A DNA stretch of 64,000 bases from JAFEDN01 sp963844565 (GCA_963844565.1 CAWJON010000002.1:806001-870000), one strand, 5' to 3'; positions 1-9,992 are shown, numbered from the stretch's first letter. The notes: generated by a model not told the origin, from the sequence alone. A program made the numbers and translations.

Positions 1-1111
1 ACCAGTATTAACTATAGTCAATACTCATCCTGATTTTTTTTGGTTAACAAATTATATTGAATCAGTTATTTCTTGCTATTTATGGAAACCAATCACTACA
101 GCTACAACAGCTTTTGAATATAAAAATTTACTGATGGAATGTGCGATTAAAACAGGCACGCCTTTAGATTTTGTTTCCTTCCAAGCTCATGATTTTTCTT
201 TTAGAGGGCTTTCTAGCCTTCAAGATTCCGCTATAACTGCCGCAGCTCACATGACCTCTTTTTATGGTACTGATTCAGTTCCAGGAATTGATTTGCTCGA
301 AGATTATTATCAAGCCAATGTTGAGCAAGAAATGGTAGGTTGCTCAGTACCGGCTACTGAACATTCAGTAATGTGTATGGGTACTCAGGAAAATGAGATT
401 GCCACATTTAAGCGCTTAATATTCGAAATTTATCCGAGCGGAATAGTTTCGATTGTTGCCGATACTTGGGATTTTTGGAAAGTCGTGACCGAATATTTAG
501 TAGAATTAAAAGCAGATATATTAAACCGTGATGGCAAAGTGGTTATTCGCCCGGATAGTGGTGATCCGGTTAAAATTATTTGTGGCGACCCGGAAGCGCC
601 CGCTGACAGTTCTGAAAATCAAGGTGCAGTAGCTTGTTTGTGGAATATTTTCGGTGGCACGATAACGGCAACCGGCTATAAAATCCTGGATTCTCATATT
701 GGCTTGATTTATGGTGACTCCATCACTCTAGAACGAGCGGAAAAAATTATGCAAGGATTGTTGGCTAAAGGGTTTGCATCAGGTAATGTCGTATTTGGCG
801 TGGGTTCTTATACTTACCAGCATGTCACTCGTGATAATTTTGGTTTTGCCATGAAGGCAACCAGCGGTATTGTGCGCGGGGAAAGAAGAGATATCTTTAA
901 AGATCCTAAAACTGATTCTGGTATTAAAAAATCCGCCCGCGGTTTACTTCGGGTGGAGCAAAAGGGAGATATTATGGTACTGCATGACCAACAAAGTGAA
1001 ACTGAGGAAGCTCAGGGATTGTTGGAGTGTGTTTTCTTGAATGGCGTTTTGACAAAATCTACTTCGTTAGCTGAAATTCGTCAGCGGTTGAAACCCCGGG
1101 TATTAAAATGA
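1..1111 (+). CDS. nadV: Nicotinamide phosphoribosyltransferase (5' end outside window)
   Basis: The frame is open from base 2, so the gene starts upstream of the window; an internal ATG at 134 is not the true start. The product matches the NAMPT/NadV family along its length: the PVLTIVNTHPDFFWLTNYIE stretch, HDFSFRG, VPATEHS, the PRPP-site motif IRPDSGDP, and TRDNFGF close to the end. The enzyme joins nicotinamide and PRPP to make nicotinamide mononucleotide in the cytosol, a one-step salvage route to NAD. It overlaps the next gene by 4 bp (ATGA), so the two are co-translated. Family assignment is strong; the missing N-terminus is only a window effect. Confidence 0.93.
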   Translation, partial: PVLTIVNTHPDFFWLTNYIESVISCYLWKPITTATTAFEYKNLLMECAIKTGTPLDFVSFQAHDFSFRGLSSLQDSAITAAAHMTSFYGTDSVPGIDLLEDYYQANVEQEMVGCSVPATEHSVMCMGTQENEIATFKRLIFEIYPSGIVSIVADTWDFWKVVTEYLVELKADILNRDGKVVIRPDSGDPVKIICGDPEAPADSSENQGAVACLWNIFGGTITATGYKILDSHIGLIYGDSITLERAEKIMQGLLAKGFASGNVVFGVGSYTYQHVTRDNFGFAMKATSGIVRGERRDIFKDPKTDSGIKKSARGLLRVEQKGDIMVLHDQQSETEEAQGLLECVFLNGVLTKSTSLAEIRQRLKPRVLK

Positions 1112-1869
1112 TTAAAAAGAAGGATCGTTTAGAAAAAAAATTCTTAGAGAAATACGATCCTAATCGGTTTTACCGTCCCAATGTATCTGTAGATATTATT
1201 ATTTTTACTATTATATCTAACCAATTACAGGTTTTAACAATCAGGCGTGCTGAGCATCCTTTTAAAGATTATTGGTCTTTAGTTGGCGGTTATATTGATA
1301 TTCATCATGATAAAACCCTTGAAGATACTGCTAAGAGAAAACTTATAGAAAAAACAGGGGTAGATGCTCCCTATTTAGAGCAATTTTCGACTATTGGTAA
1401 TGCCTTGCGTGACCCGCGTGCTTGGTCAGTGACTACCATATATTTTGCGTTGATGTCTGCTGCTCATATTCAATTAAATGTTGGTATTGGAGCTACGGAA
1501 ATTAAATGGATACCAGTAGAGAATGGGAGAATAAAAGATAAGTTGGCATTTGATCATGCAGAATTATTATTGAGATGTGTTGAACGTCTGCAAAGCAAAA
1601 TTTTATATACATCCTTGCCAGTCCATTTTATGCCAGAAAATTTTACTTTGAGCGATTTACAAAAAGTCTATGAGATTATTTTAGATAAGAAAATTGATCA
1701 TAAATCGTTTCGCCGAAGAGTTCTCAATGCGGATATTCTGAAAGAAACTGAAAAAATGCGATGCAATGGCAATAAGCCTGCAAAGTTATATCAGTTGAAG
1801 TCGACTTATCAAACTCATTTTTTCTTACGCAATTTGGAAAGCGCCCAACAGTTATCTTTAGGAGCATAA
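1108..1869 (+). CDS. NrtR-like Nudix/winged-helix regulator of NAD metabolism
   Basis: 253 aa with two parts. Residues about 24-160 form a Nudix-like domain; its Nudix box (about 60-85) has lost key acidic residues, reading R77-K78 and E81-K82 where catalytic enzymes have RE and EE, so hydrolysis is unlikely. Residues about 165-235 resemble the C-terminal winged helix of NrtR proteins (LPVHFMPENFTLSDLQKVYE, then FRRRVL and KPAKLYQL). NrtR proteins repress NAD genes and sense ADP-ribose. The 4-bp overlap with nadV fits a regulator made together with its target. Alternative: an inactive Nudix hydrolase. No operator can be seen because the upstream region is outside the window. Confidence 0.85.
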   Translation: MIKKKDRLEKKFLEKYDPNRFYRPNVSVDIIIFTIISNQLQVLTIRRAEHPFKDYWSLVGGYIDIHHDKTLEDTAKRKLIEKTGVDAPYLEQFSTIGNALRDPRAWSVTTIYFALMSAAHIQLNVGIGATEIKWIPVENGRIKDKLAFDHAELLLRCVERLQSKILYTSLPVHFMPENFTLSDLQKVYEIILDKKIDHKSFRRRVLNADILKETEKMRCNGNKPAKLYQLKSTYQTHFFLRNLESAQQLSLGA

Positions 1870-1907
1870 GTGTCTAAACTTGCTGAATATAACATTTCTG
1901 CTTCCAC

Positions 1908-2065
1908 TCCATCCTTAATGTTGGTGTAGAGGTATTTTGGGTGCCAATATTAACGTGGCGTAAGAATCTCTAATATTGTATCGAGTTCTAGAGTCATAAT
2001 TAGTTTTTTCGTCCTCTAATTAACCTGTAATTTTTTGTAATCCAACGTATATGTTTATTGAGCAT
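1908..2065 (-). pseudogene. Decayed partial copy of the molybdenum-carrier-like gene at 11263-11775
   Basis: On the minus strand an ATG at 2065 opens with MLNKHIRW, identical to the start of the intact gene at 11775, then jumps straight to sequence matching that gene from about codon 53 (GLQETTGEF region), with point changes and frame loss, and stops matching near base 1908. The intact gene carries the direct repeat ATACGTTGGA at both jump points, so the missing 130 or so bases look like a deletion between short repeats. The fragment overlaps the last codons of the 2055-4178 gene. Seen directly by comparing the two stretches. Confidence 0.8.
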
Positions 2066-4178
2066 TTTTTTTATCCAAATACTGTTCCCACCAAGCTTTT
2101 CTGTATGTGCCGTTTGGGTTATTCGCATAAGGTAAAAGGGTTGAAGAGGGTTGTGGGTTTGAAGTTCTATCGGATGACATGGGATGGTTTTTGCAAAAGC
2201 CGGCAATTAATAATGTAATGACGAATATATAGACAATGCTTTCGAAGATTGATTTTTTCTTTTTATTGGAATAAACCTGATTGGCCATTAATTTAATGGC
2301 CTGAGCATGATTTTCGGAAAATTGTGGATATTCTTCTGCAAGAATAATATCTTTTAATTTTTCAAAACGATATTTAATGATTAATTGACCTTTTTTCCAC
2401 TCGGTTTCTTTCCAAAGAATGAAGGATTCATCGTTAATGATTTCTTTTATTATGTCTTTCGATGGCTTGAAATCATGATCGTAAACTTCGATTTTATAAT
2501 CCATTACCATCAGTGGGCCATAATAAAAGTCGGTATCTTTTTCTCTATCTGTGGGAAGAATAAAGACAATGTGTTCTAGTAAATCCATTGGCATAATTTC
2601 CAATTTATATTTATTTCTCAATTTATTGAAAAAATTTAAGGAAATTAACGCATGATAAGTTAATTTAAGTTGGTTATTTTTCAATTGAGAATCGTCTATT
2701 TCACTTTTTATAATTCGGTTTATTTTTGCATAAAATCGTTCATAAAATAATTTAGAGTTTTCCCATATTTTTTCCCTAGATTCTTCGCTTTCACAACTTT
2801 TCTTCAACTTTAATGTGGGCATTCCTTGGTAAATTATATGAGATTTAAATAGCGTTTCGTTTTTTTCCCATGATAATATATTGTATTCATCTTGGGCGAA
2901 AACATAATTTCTTCTGAGCATTTGTTCATCGATATAACTTAATTTTTCAGTGTCATTTGCGCAAACTAATCCATATCCAAGTTCAAAGAGAAAAAGGTTT
3001 TCTAAAGAATCAACTTCTTGTCTGATGGTAGGATCGATAAAATATTTTTTATGATCAATGTTAACAAGAATGATTACATGGTTAAAGAGTGTGGCATTGG
3101 GCAGGACTGTATTTAATTTTTTTCCAAAAGTGGTGTGCACTAATACAGGATGAGACTCAATTTTAAAAATAGTTAGCAAAGAGTGCATTAAAAAAACAAA
3201 TGATTTGCAATCGCCGTAAGCTCTTGTGAAGGTGGTATTGGGGTCAACAGGAGTAATAAAATCTGTAACTGTGGAATTGGCTAGATAGCGGATATTTTTA
3301 TTGATAAAATCTAAAATTTTTAAAACTCTAATTTCATCATCAAAATCTTGAATCTTATTTTCATGAATAAAGCTTAGTAAAGCTGGCTGATGTATCTCGG
3401 GACAGTAAAAATATTTGGAGTAATTGCTTGCAATTTCTTTCCACGTTGTTGTGATACCGGCTTGCAAATAAGAAAACTGCCAATCCCAAGGAGGTAAATT
3501 TTTTTTTACTTTTTTCTGAGGGATATTAATTTTGTTTAAACTAAAAATACTACATTCTGATTGTTCTACAGTCTCAACTTCATCTGTATTACCGAGAAAT
3601 TTATAATGAAATGGAATATTTTTATTTAAAATAATTCGTAAAGATAGTTGATATAATGGCGCTCCATATTCCAACGGTAAGAAAATATTATAAAATCTAA
3701 CCCAAAATTCGTAATTATTAATCATTGAGTGAGAAAATAAGATAGCATCGTTTATTCTTACATCGTCTAAAATTACGGACAAAGTTAATTCGCCCGAAAG
3801 AATGTTACGTTCGGCTTCAATTTCTCTTCTTAATAGATGCATTTCTGTTGAAAATAATCGATCTATATCTTCTCCTTGTCGTTGAATAATAATTTCATGA
3901 ATCAAGATAGTGTGCGCTTTAGGATGGAAATTGATTAAAATTTTTGAAGCTTCTTCAATACCATCCATGGTGATTGCTTGTACTAATGTTTTTCTAAATT
4001 TGGTGACTTGGTGATTTTCTACATAATGTTGTTCATTGACCAATAAATATTTAACACCTGAAGAGGTTTCCAACTTATAGTCTTGAGGCTGTAATTCATC
4101 AATTGTTTGTAGCCAACTGGGTTTTTCTTTCTTTAAATGAACATTAGTGTCGTGAGTAATTGAAGCTAAGTTTTTCAT
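2055..4178 (-). CDS. DUF3857/transglutaminase-like protein with a C-terminal membrane segment
   Basis: 707 aa. Residues about 40-200 resemble the DUF3857 beta domain; about 280-400 are a transglutaminase-like papain fold with a visible triad: Cys324 (YGDCKS), His367 (FNHVII) and Asp382 (KKYFIDPT). A hydrophobic helix lies near residues 646-661, followed by a roughly 45-residue polar tail. Bacterial members are often envelope proteins of unknown substrate. There is no clear N-terminal signal peptide, so topology is uncertain. The last codons coincide with the duplicated fragment at 1908-2065 (the ATG of that fragment lies inside the KKNAQ end), so the original C-terminus may have been replaced. 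Monocistronic, divergent from the kinase-like gene. Confidence 0.8.
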   Translation of the reverse strand: MKNLASITHDTNVHLKKEKPSWLQTIDELQPQDYKLETSSGVKYLLVNEQHYVENHQVTKFRKTLVQAITMDGIEEASKILINFHPKAHTILIHEIIIQRQGEDIDRLFSTEMHLLRREIEAERNILSGELTLSVILDDVRINDAILFSHSMINNYEFWVRFYNIFLPLEYGAPLYQLSLRIILNKNIPFHYKFLGNTDEVETVEQSECSIFSLNKINIPQKKVKKNLPPWDWQFSYLQAGITTTWKEIASNYSKYFYCPEIHQPALLSFIHENKIQDFDDEIRVLKILDFINKNIRYLANSTVTDFITPVDPNTTFTRAYGDCKSFVFLMHSLLTIFKIESHPVLVHTTFGKKLNTVLPNATLFNHVIILVNIDHKKYFIDPTIRQEVDSLENLFLFELGYGLVCANDTEKLSYIDEQMLRRNYVFAQDEYNILSWEKNETLFKSHIIYQGMPTLKLKKSCESEESREKIWENSKLFYERFYAKINRIIKSEIDDSQLKNNQLKLTYHALISLNFFNKLRNKYKLEIMPMDLLEHIVFILPTDREKDTDFYYGPLMVMDYKIEVYDHDFKPSKDIIKEIINDESFILWKETEWKKGQLIIKYRFEKLKDIILAEEYPQFSENHAQAIKLMANQVYSNKKKKSIFESIVYIFVITLLIAGFCKNHPMSSDRTSNPQPSSTLLPYANNPNGTYRKAWWEQYLDKKNAQ

Positions 4179-4233
4179 AGGCGTGCTTAGAGGAATATAT
4201 TAATTAACATTTTACCCCATATATGATAATTTT

Positions 4234-4327
4234 TCTGTAGGAGAAACTGGATGAGATTGTCGTATTAGGTGTTGGAATCCATCCAAAACCCATTAATTAA
4301 TCTATTATATCAAGTTTTTCCTACAGA
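4234..4327. repeat. 94-bp inverted repeat in the gap before the kinase-like gene
   Basis: Arms TCTGTAGGAGAAACT (4234-4248) and, reverse-complemented, TCTGTAGGAAAAACT (4313-4327) match at 14 of 15 positions. Inside them TGGATG and CATCCA can extend the pairing. It lies between two divergent genes. It could be a small mobile or palindromic element, or an RNA hairpin; no terminator U-run follows. Confidence 0.55.
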
Positions 4328-4422
4328 CAAAGATGTAAATTCCTGTAGCATAACTACTAAATTAATTTATTTTATAGATTTTACCTAAATTACGCATACT
4401 TTTAAACTTATAGAGAGATAAA

Positions 4423-5673
4423 ATGAAAAAAAATGTCCCCCTCAAAGAAGAAAAACCCAAATCTTTTTTTGCATCTTTAAGCGAGATGTTTCAATCCGTT
4501 AAAGGTCCGGATAAATCTGATGAAAAGGAAGAAAAAGAAAAATTTATATTACCGTTTGAACTAAAGATTCCATTTTCTGCTTTAACTTTAAAAAAAGAAA
4601 TTGGCAAAGGCCGGGCAACCACGGTTTATTTGGGAAAATGGCAAGGCGCCCAAGTTGCAATTAAGTTACTAAAAAATTCCTTATCCAAAACGGAAAAATT
4701 ACAATTTCAGCGTGAAATACAAGTCTTAAGTCGATTAAGAAATCCATTTATCATAAGACTCTTCGGCGCCTGCTTGGAAGAAAAAACTTGTTTAGTGATG
4801 GAATACCTACCTTTAGGGTCTTTGGAGAATTATCCCAAAAAGGCTGAACTACCCGTTTTACAAAAAAGTAAAATCGCCGGCAATGTCATCAATGGCTTAC
4901 ACTACTTGCATCAGAATGGAATTATCCACAACGATTTACGTGGCTCAAATATTTTATTAACTCAAGATCTACAAGCCAAAATTTCTGGTTTCAGTCTCTT
5001 CCGGTCTTTAATGATGACCATCAACTCTCTAGATAAACCCCTACAATTAACCGCTGAACCCTGTGCACCCGAGTTGATACGTGGTGAAAAGGCTACAGAA
5101 GCCACGGATATTCATGCTTTAGGTAAATTGTTTTATGAAATATTTACCGGAAAAAGACCAACTACATTGTCTGAAAAAAATCTGGCGCTACATCCTGATA
5201 TTCCTGCGGAATGGCAACAAATCATTAGAGATTGTTGGGCTGAGAATCCGAAGGATCGACCTTCTTTAGATCATTTAATATCACAGATTAAGACATTCAA
5301 TCGAGCGGAAAAACTTTATATTGAAGGGAGACATGCGGAAGAAGCAAAAGACTATAAAACGGCTTTTGCAAAATTTTCAGAAGCCAAAGCCAACAGTGTT
5401 GACGCCCTGGCCTCTTATGCGCAACTCTTGTTGTTTGGCAAAGGCGTTGAGAAAGATGAGCTTCAGGCCTATCAATTAATGATTCTGGCGGCCAATCATG
5501 GCTTACGACAAGCAGCTCGGGATGTGGGTGTGCAACTGGATCACGGTTGGGGAATTCCGAAAAACCAACGAGAAGCCATGATCTGGTATCGAAAAGCGGG
5601 CGAAGCTGGTGATAAGGAATGTTTAGATCGCGCAAAATATATAGAAGCAAGAGTACATTTATTAGCTTCTTAA
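4423..5673 (+). CDS. Protein-kinase-like protein with Sel1-type repeats, probably a pseudokinase
   Basis: 416 aa. A kinase domain spans about 54-295: glycine loop GKGRATTV (61-68), VAIK lysine (Lys81), catalytic loop IIHNDLRGSN (Asp171 and Asn176 kept, HRD read as HND), APE-type motif (CAPEL) and TDIHALG. The magnesium-binding DFG is replaced by GFS (189-191), so phosphotransfer is doubtful. Residues about 300-405 form Sel1/TPR-like helical repeats (ALASYAQLLLFGKGV, REAMIWYRKAGEAGD). The fold resembles eukaryotic tyrosine-kinase-like proteins, as is common in intracellular bacteria. Inference: a host-directed effector; no secretion signal can be proven. The stop lies 2 bp from the convergent helicase gene. 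Confidence 0.82.
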   Translation: MKKNVPLKEEKPKSFFASLSEMFQSVKGPDKSDEKEEKEKFILPFELKIPFSALTLKKEIGKGRATTVYLGKWQGAQVAIKLLKNSLSKTEKLQFQREIQVLSRLRNPFIIRLFGACLEEKTCLVMEYLPLGSLENYPKKAELPVLQKSKIAGNVINGLHYLHQNGIIHNDLRGSNILLTQDLQAKISGFSLFRSLMMTINSLDKPLQLTAEPCAPELIRGEKATEATDIHALGKLFYEIFTGKRPTTLSEKNLALHPDIPAEWQQIIRDCWAENPKDRPSLDHLISQIKTFNRAEKLYIEGRHAEEAKDYKTAFAKFSEAKANSVDALASYAQLLLFGKGVEKDELQAYQLMILAANHGLRQAARDVGVQLDHGWGIPKNQREAMIWYRKAGEAGDKECLDRAKYIEARVHLLAS

Positions 5674-5675
5674 GC

Positions 5676-8600
5676 TTACAGATTTTTAATCATTGATACC
5701 AACTGTTCTTCAGTTAATTGAGCGCTATCTCCTGAAGCACTTAAAATATCGTCCGCTAAATGACGTTTATGTTGATGTAATTGCAAAATTTTTTCTTCAA
5801 TCGTATTTAAAGTTATGAATCTATAAATCGTGACAGGTTTTTGTTGTCCCAAGCGATGGGCGCGGTCTGCAGCCTGATCTTCAACAGCTGGGTTCCACCA
5901 AGGGTCCAGCGGAATGACATAATCCGCAGTGGTTAGATTCAGACCCACCCCTCCTGCTTTTAGACTCAATAGAAAAAAATCACTCTTACCAGCCTGAAAA
6001 TTTTGAATTAAATCTTTACGCTGAGCCGCTGGCGTACTGCCGTCGAGATATTGATAGCGCAGCTTTTTTCGATCTAATAATGTACGAATTATCGCTAGAT
6101 AACTTACAAATTGACTAAAAATTAAAGCTTTGTGGTTATTTGTAACCAATTCATCGAGCAGATATTCTAAATGTTTTAATTTGCTGCTTTCAATGGTTAT
6201 TTCAGGATTAATTAAAGCAGGGTGACAACAGACTTGGCGTAGCCGCATAATTTCTGCTAAAATTTTAATTCGTTTTTGACCGGCTTTTTGATTATCATTT
6301 TGCGCAATATTTTCTAGAGCTTGTTCGCGTACTGCCTGATAAAATCCCATTTCGTCTTTAGATTGAATGATCTCTATGGTTTTTTCTGTTCGTGAAGGTA
6401 ATTCTTGTAGTACCGCCTTTTTAAGGCGGCGCAAAATAAAGGGTTTAATGAGAAGTTTTAAACACTCTTTAGCTACCACATCTTTGTTTTGTTCAATGGG
6501 GACTATAAAACGTCGAAAAAAATCTTTTTCTGAACCCAATAATCCGGGATTGAGAAAGTGAAACAAGCTCCATAATTCTCCCAAATGATTTTCCACCGGC
6601 GTTCCCGTCAATGCTAGTTTAAAATTTGCTTGCAACTGATAAGCGCATTTAGCTCGTTGACTATTCGAATTTTTAATCGCCTGTGCTTCATCTAAAACCA
6701 GAACCTGCCAATTTTGTTTTTTGAGCATTTCAATACAATTCGGTAAAAGACCATAACTGCATATCATCACATCATAAGGTTTAATTTGAGTCATTAAATG
6801 ATTGCGCATACCATCGGCAAAAGCATGCACCCGTAATTTGGGGCTGAATTGGCTTATTTCAGTAATCCAATTATGACAAACTGACGTGGGTGCAATCACT
6901 AAACTGGGTCCGTGCTCCGCTCTTTTTAGCAAAATTGCAATGGCCTGCAATGTTTTTCCCAAACCCATATCATCGGCTAAACATCCACCGACTTCCCATT
7001 GCGCCAATCGGCATAACCACTGAAAGCCTTCCAATTGATAATGACGCAATTGTGCGGTGAGATCTGGGGGAAGCTTAAGATCAGCAGCTTGGCCTGCATT
7101 GATCTTTTCCAGGGTTTTTCGCCACATTTCGTCCATTTGTACTTCTTTAAAATCCTGAATAATTTCATTGAAGGAATAGGCGCCCAATCGATGAATACGT
7201 AAATCATCTTTCGTTTCTTGTGTTAAAGCTTTTATTTGCAACAATCGATTTTTAAAATGTTGGGTTAATGCTAAATAACTACCATCTTCCAAAGGAATAA
7301 ATCGTCCTTGAGATTGTTCCAGTAAATGTAACAAGGTTCGCATTTCCAAGACATGTTTTGAATCGATTTCAATCCGTCCGTCAATTGAAAACCAATCATT
7401 TTGTTTTTGAATGGTGAGGTGTAAATGCTCTACAGAAAGTATTTTCTTCACCGAAAAGCTTTGCCCTTGTGGCCATTGTATTTGAATATCCAGTGAGCAT
7501 TCTTTTAATTCGGCCAATAATTCCAGGCATTCCTGTGGGGAATCAATGCAATATTCTGGAGATTTGGGATTATAGTTATATAAACTTTTAACATGGTTCT
7601 TTAAGGCTGCGATTTGTAATTTTTCAATTGAAAAATCACGATTCACTTGTACAGTTTGCTGCTGATTTTTAACAATTAATGATTGCGGACCTTCCCCAGG
7701 GGAGAAGTATGAGCCTTCATTGCCCAAAGGTCGCACCATGATTTCGCAGAGTAAACCGTTTTGTGCATAAGGTTGTAAATTAATCCGCAATTGGGTATCT
7801 GCGGCTACTTGCTGTATATTATCTGCAGTTACGGAAGTATAAATTGTGGCGATATCCGCCATTTTTTGTAAGGCGGTTAACAGCTGAGCTTTCCCAGTTT
7901 GCGGAATAGTGATTCCGGTTTCAGAACACATTGCATATAATTGTCGATGACCGGCGGTTAAATGAATAATCTTATAACGGCTATTATTTTCTTTTTGCAA
8001 AATAATCGATGCATTTTGTTTAACCGTGGGCTGACATTGTAAATGGTAATCTCCATTCAATTTTTTTTCCACATGTAATTCTGGTAGGGCGGGAACAAGT
8101 TCTAGACGAGACGTTCGTTGTTTATAATGATACAAACGCGGATGGTCCACTAATGCTAACAATAACCTTTCATTAACTTCTATATCATTTTCATAATATC
8201 CGTAATCATCAACGTTCAATGCGTGAATTACTTTCTGGTCTTCAGGACTTAATGCCAGGCCGCCATCTTGATAACTCATTATTTTTTTAAAGCTTGTATG
8301 GCTTTGATTGAAAGTTTGGCTGATGGCTGGTTTTTCGGTAACCCAGAGACTTCTCTCTTCTGGATTTAAATACCAAAATAATAATATTGTGTTTTGCGAA
8401 ACATCTTGCATGCGCTTTAAAATAAATGCCCAATCTGGTTGGAGTTCTAATAAGGATAACAGGCATACACCCTGAACTTGTTGCAAATATTCAGAATAAA
8501 TAGGATGTTTTGGATAGGCTTTCGCTAATAATTCACCATAAATTCTAGCCAACCAATGATAGCCTGTTTTTTTTGCTTCTGTAAAAAATTCCATTTCATT

Positions 8601-9791
8601 TTGTAATTGTTCTTTCGGTATTTTCTGTTCGGGTTGAATATAAAAGAAAAGCACTCTATTAAAAATATAATCTAACTGACAGCCAAACTGAATTTTTTTG
8701 CTATTCGTGAGGCTTTTTAAACCTTGTAACTTTCGAGATAATTTATGCAATGCATGAAAAGTCCCACTAAATTGGTGGAGGGTATCATGATCACTAAATA
8801 ATAATTCAATATCAGTTTCCAGTGTTTTGCAATATTGGATTTGATCCAAGGCTAAATGTGCGAATATGGATAAAATACCAAAATAACCGGGTAAATAGCA
8901 TTTTCTTTTACGAATAGATTTTTTGTATTCGTTATGGGCTTGATCAAAAAGAGTGACCGCAGTGCGTAAATCATTTTTTAAAAAATAAACACAGGCTGAA
9001 AATGCTGATCTCTTCCACGGAAAATCAAAGTTAGGCACAAGCTTATCTATTGCTTCGAGGTTAAGGTTAAATAAATAGTAAGTTGCCAGAATTTCAACGA
9101 CTTGACTATTTCCCGATGGACTCTCCTTTTCTAAAGCATTTACCCACTCTTGACAAAAACCTCCCTGATTTATCAAAGACTGAAGAACGCCACAAACCAG
9201 AGGCCATTTAAACGGAGGTTGCCGCGCAAACACCCAGGAAAAATCCGGCTCTACGATTAAGATCGGCAGAAAATTTTTCAATTGCAAATTAAATTCACCC
9301 ATTGTGTTTTGCTTTAGGAAAAATTCAGGTTCATTTTCAGAAATATTCGCGTAAAGATTAAATAAAAAATCACGGAATAGCAGCTCTGGATTCTTATAAA
9401 AACTATAAGACACTTTTGCTGGATATAATTGTTGTATTGCCCGAATTTTGTTCAAAAAACCAGGTAGTGACGCTGTATCCTTCCATACTCGATGCATAAT
9501 AGTAACTGGACAAGTATTATTGGTTTCATCAAGCAGATCTTCAGCCTTTAGTTTCTTAATGATGGTGGTTACTTCAGTAACTTTAAATTTTTCTCCATTT
9601 GATTTATCAATTTTTAATTTTTGCAACATACGGTAACAATTCTCGCTATTGGTTGCTTTAAAAAATAAAGCCTTCAATTGTAAGATTTGCTTTTCATCAA
9701 CAGAAAGAAAATTATAATTTTTAATCGCTGATTCTTTTGGAATATACCATTCTGTCTCTGAAGAGAATAAATTTTGCGAGTTCTGAAGCAT
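5676..9791 (-). CDS. SNF2/SWI2-family DEAD-like helicase (RapA/HepA-type ATPase)
   Basis: The C-terminal half carries all SNF2 hallmarks: Walker A in DDMGLGKTLQ (about residue 937), DEAQ box in LVLDEAQAIKN, LTGTPVEN, and the final helicase motifs SLKAGGVGLNL and DQAADRAHRLGQ. The N-terminal 850 residues are unrecognised apart from a probable SNF2-associated beta region. The protein would translocate on duplex DNA and remodel protein-DNA complexes. I chose the ATG at 9791 because AAAAAGGAAAATT sits just before it; a longer TTG start at 9842 has no ribosome site. About 1371 aa, long for the family. It converges with the kinase-like gene (2-bp gap). Confidence 0.92.
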   Translation of the reverse strand: MLQNSQNLFSSETEWYIPKESAIKNYNFLSVDEKQILQLKALFFKATNSENCYRMLQKLKIDKSNGEKFKVTEVTTIIKKLKAEDLLDETNNTCPVTIMHRVWKDTASLPGFLNKIRAIQQLYPAKVSYSFYKNPELLFRDFLFNLYANISENEPEFFLKQNTMGEFNLQLKNFLPILIVEPDFSWVFARQPPFKWPLVCGVLQSLINQGGFCQEWVNALEKESPSGNSQVVEILATYYLFNLNLEAIDKLVPNFDFPWKRSAFSACVYFLKNDLRTAVTLFDQAHNEYKKSIRKRKCYLPGYFGILSIFAHLALDQIQYCKTLETDIELLFSDHDTLHQFSGTFHALHKLSRKLQGLKSLTNSKKIQFGCQLDYIFNRVLFFYIQPEQKIPKEQLQNEMEFFTEAKKTGYHWLARIYGELLAKAYPKHPIYSEYLQQVQGVCLLSLLELQPDWAFILKRMQDVSQNTILLFWYLNPEERSLWVTEKPAISQTFNQSHTSFKKIMSYQDGGLALSPEDQKVIHALNVDDYGYYENDIEVNERLLLALVDHPRLYHYKQRTSRLELVPALPELHVEKKLNGDYHLQCQPTVKQNASIILQKENNSRYKIIHLTAGHRQLYAMCSETGITIPQTGKAQLLTALQKMADIATIYTSVTADNIQQVAADTQLRINLQPYAQNGLLCEIMVRPLGNEGSYFSPGEGPQSLIVKNQQQTVQVNRDFSIEKLQIAALKNHVKSLYNYNPKSPEYCIDSPQECLELLAELKECSLDIQIQWPQGQSFSVKKILSVEHLHLTIQKQNDWFSIDGRIEIDSKHVLEMRTLLHLLEQSQGRFIPLEDGSYLALTQHFKNRLLQIKALTQETKDDLRIHRLGAYSFNEIIQDFKEVQMDEMWRKTLEKINAGQAADLKLPPDLTAQLRHYQLEGFQWLCRLAQWEVGGCLADDMGLGKTLQAIAILLKRAEHGPSLVIAPTSVCHNWITEISQFSPKLRVHAFADGMRNHLMTQIKPYDVMICSYGLLPNCIEMLKKQNWQVLVLDEAQAIKNSNSQRAKCAYQLQANFKLALTGTPVENHLGELWSLFHFLNPGLLGSEKDFFRRFIVPIEQNKDVVAKECLKLLIKPFILRRLKKAVLQELPSRTEKTIEIIQSKDEMGFYQAVREQALENIAQNDNQKAGQKRIKILAEIMRLRQVCCHPALINPEITIESSKLKHLEYLLDELVTNNHKALIFSQFVSYLAIIRTLLDRKKLRYQYLDGSTPAAQRKDLIQNFQAGKSDFFLLSLKAGGVGLNLTTADYVIPLDPWWNPAVEDQAADRAHRLGQQKPVTIYRFITLNTIEEKILQLHQHKRHLADDILSASGDSAQLTEEQLVSMIKNL

Positions 9792-9992
9792 AATTTTCCT
9801 TTTTGAAAGGATAACTTTAACTAAAGTTGACCAATGATTCAATAGCTGGTCTTACACCGAAAGCAGTGGCGGCTGGAGATATGGCGTGCTTAAAAGAGCA
9901 GAGCGAATAGAACAAAAATTATCATTGGATTTGTAGTATCCAGGCTGGTTTTTTGGTATAATGAAATAATTATACATAAGAGGATAATCTGG

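Noticed and set aside
5297..5650. 117-codon minus-strand frame within the kinase-like gene
   Set aside because: Antisense shadow of the Sel1-repeat region.
9792..9842. 17-residue N-terminal extension of the SNF2 helicase from a TTG
   Set aside because: The downstream ATG has a good ribosome site; the TTG has none.
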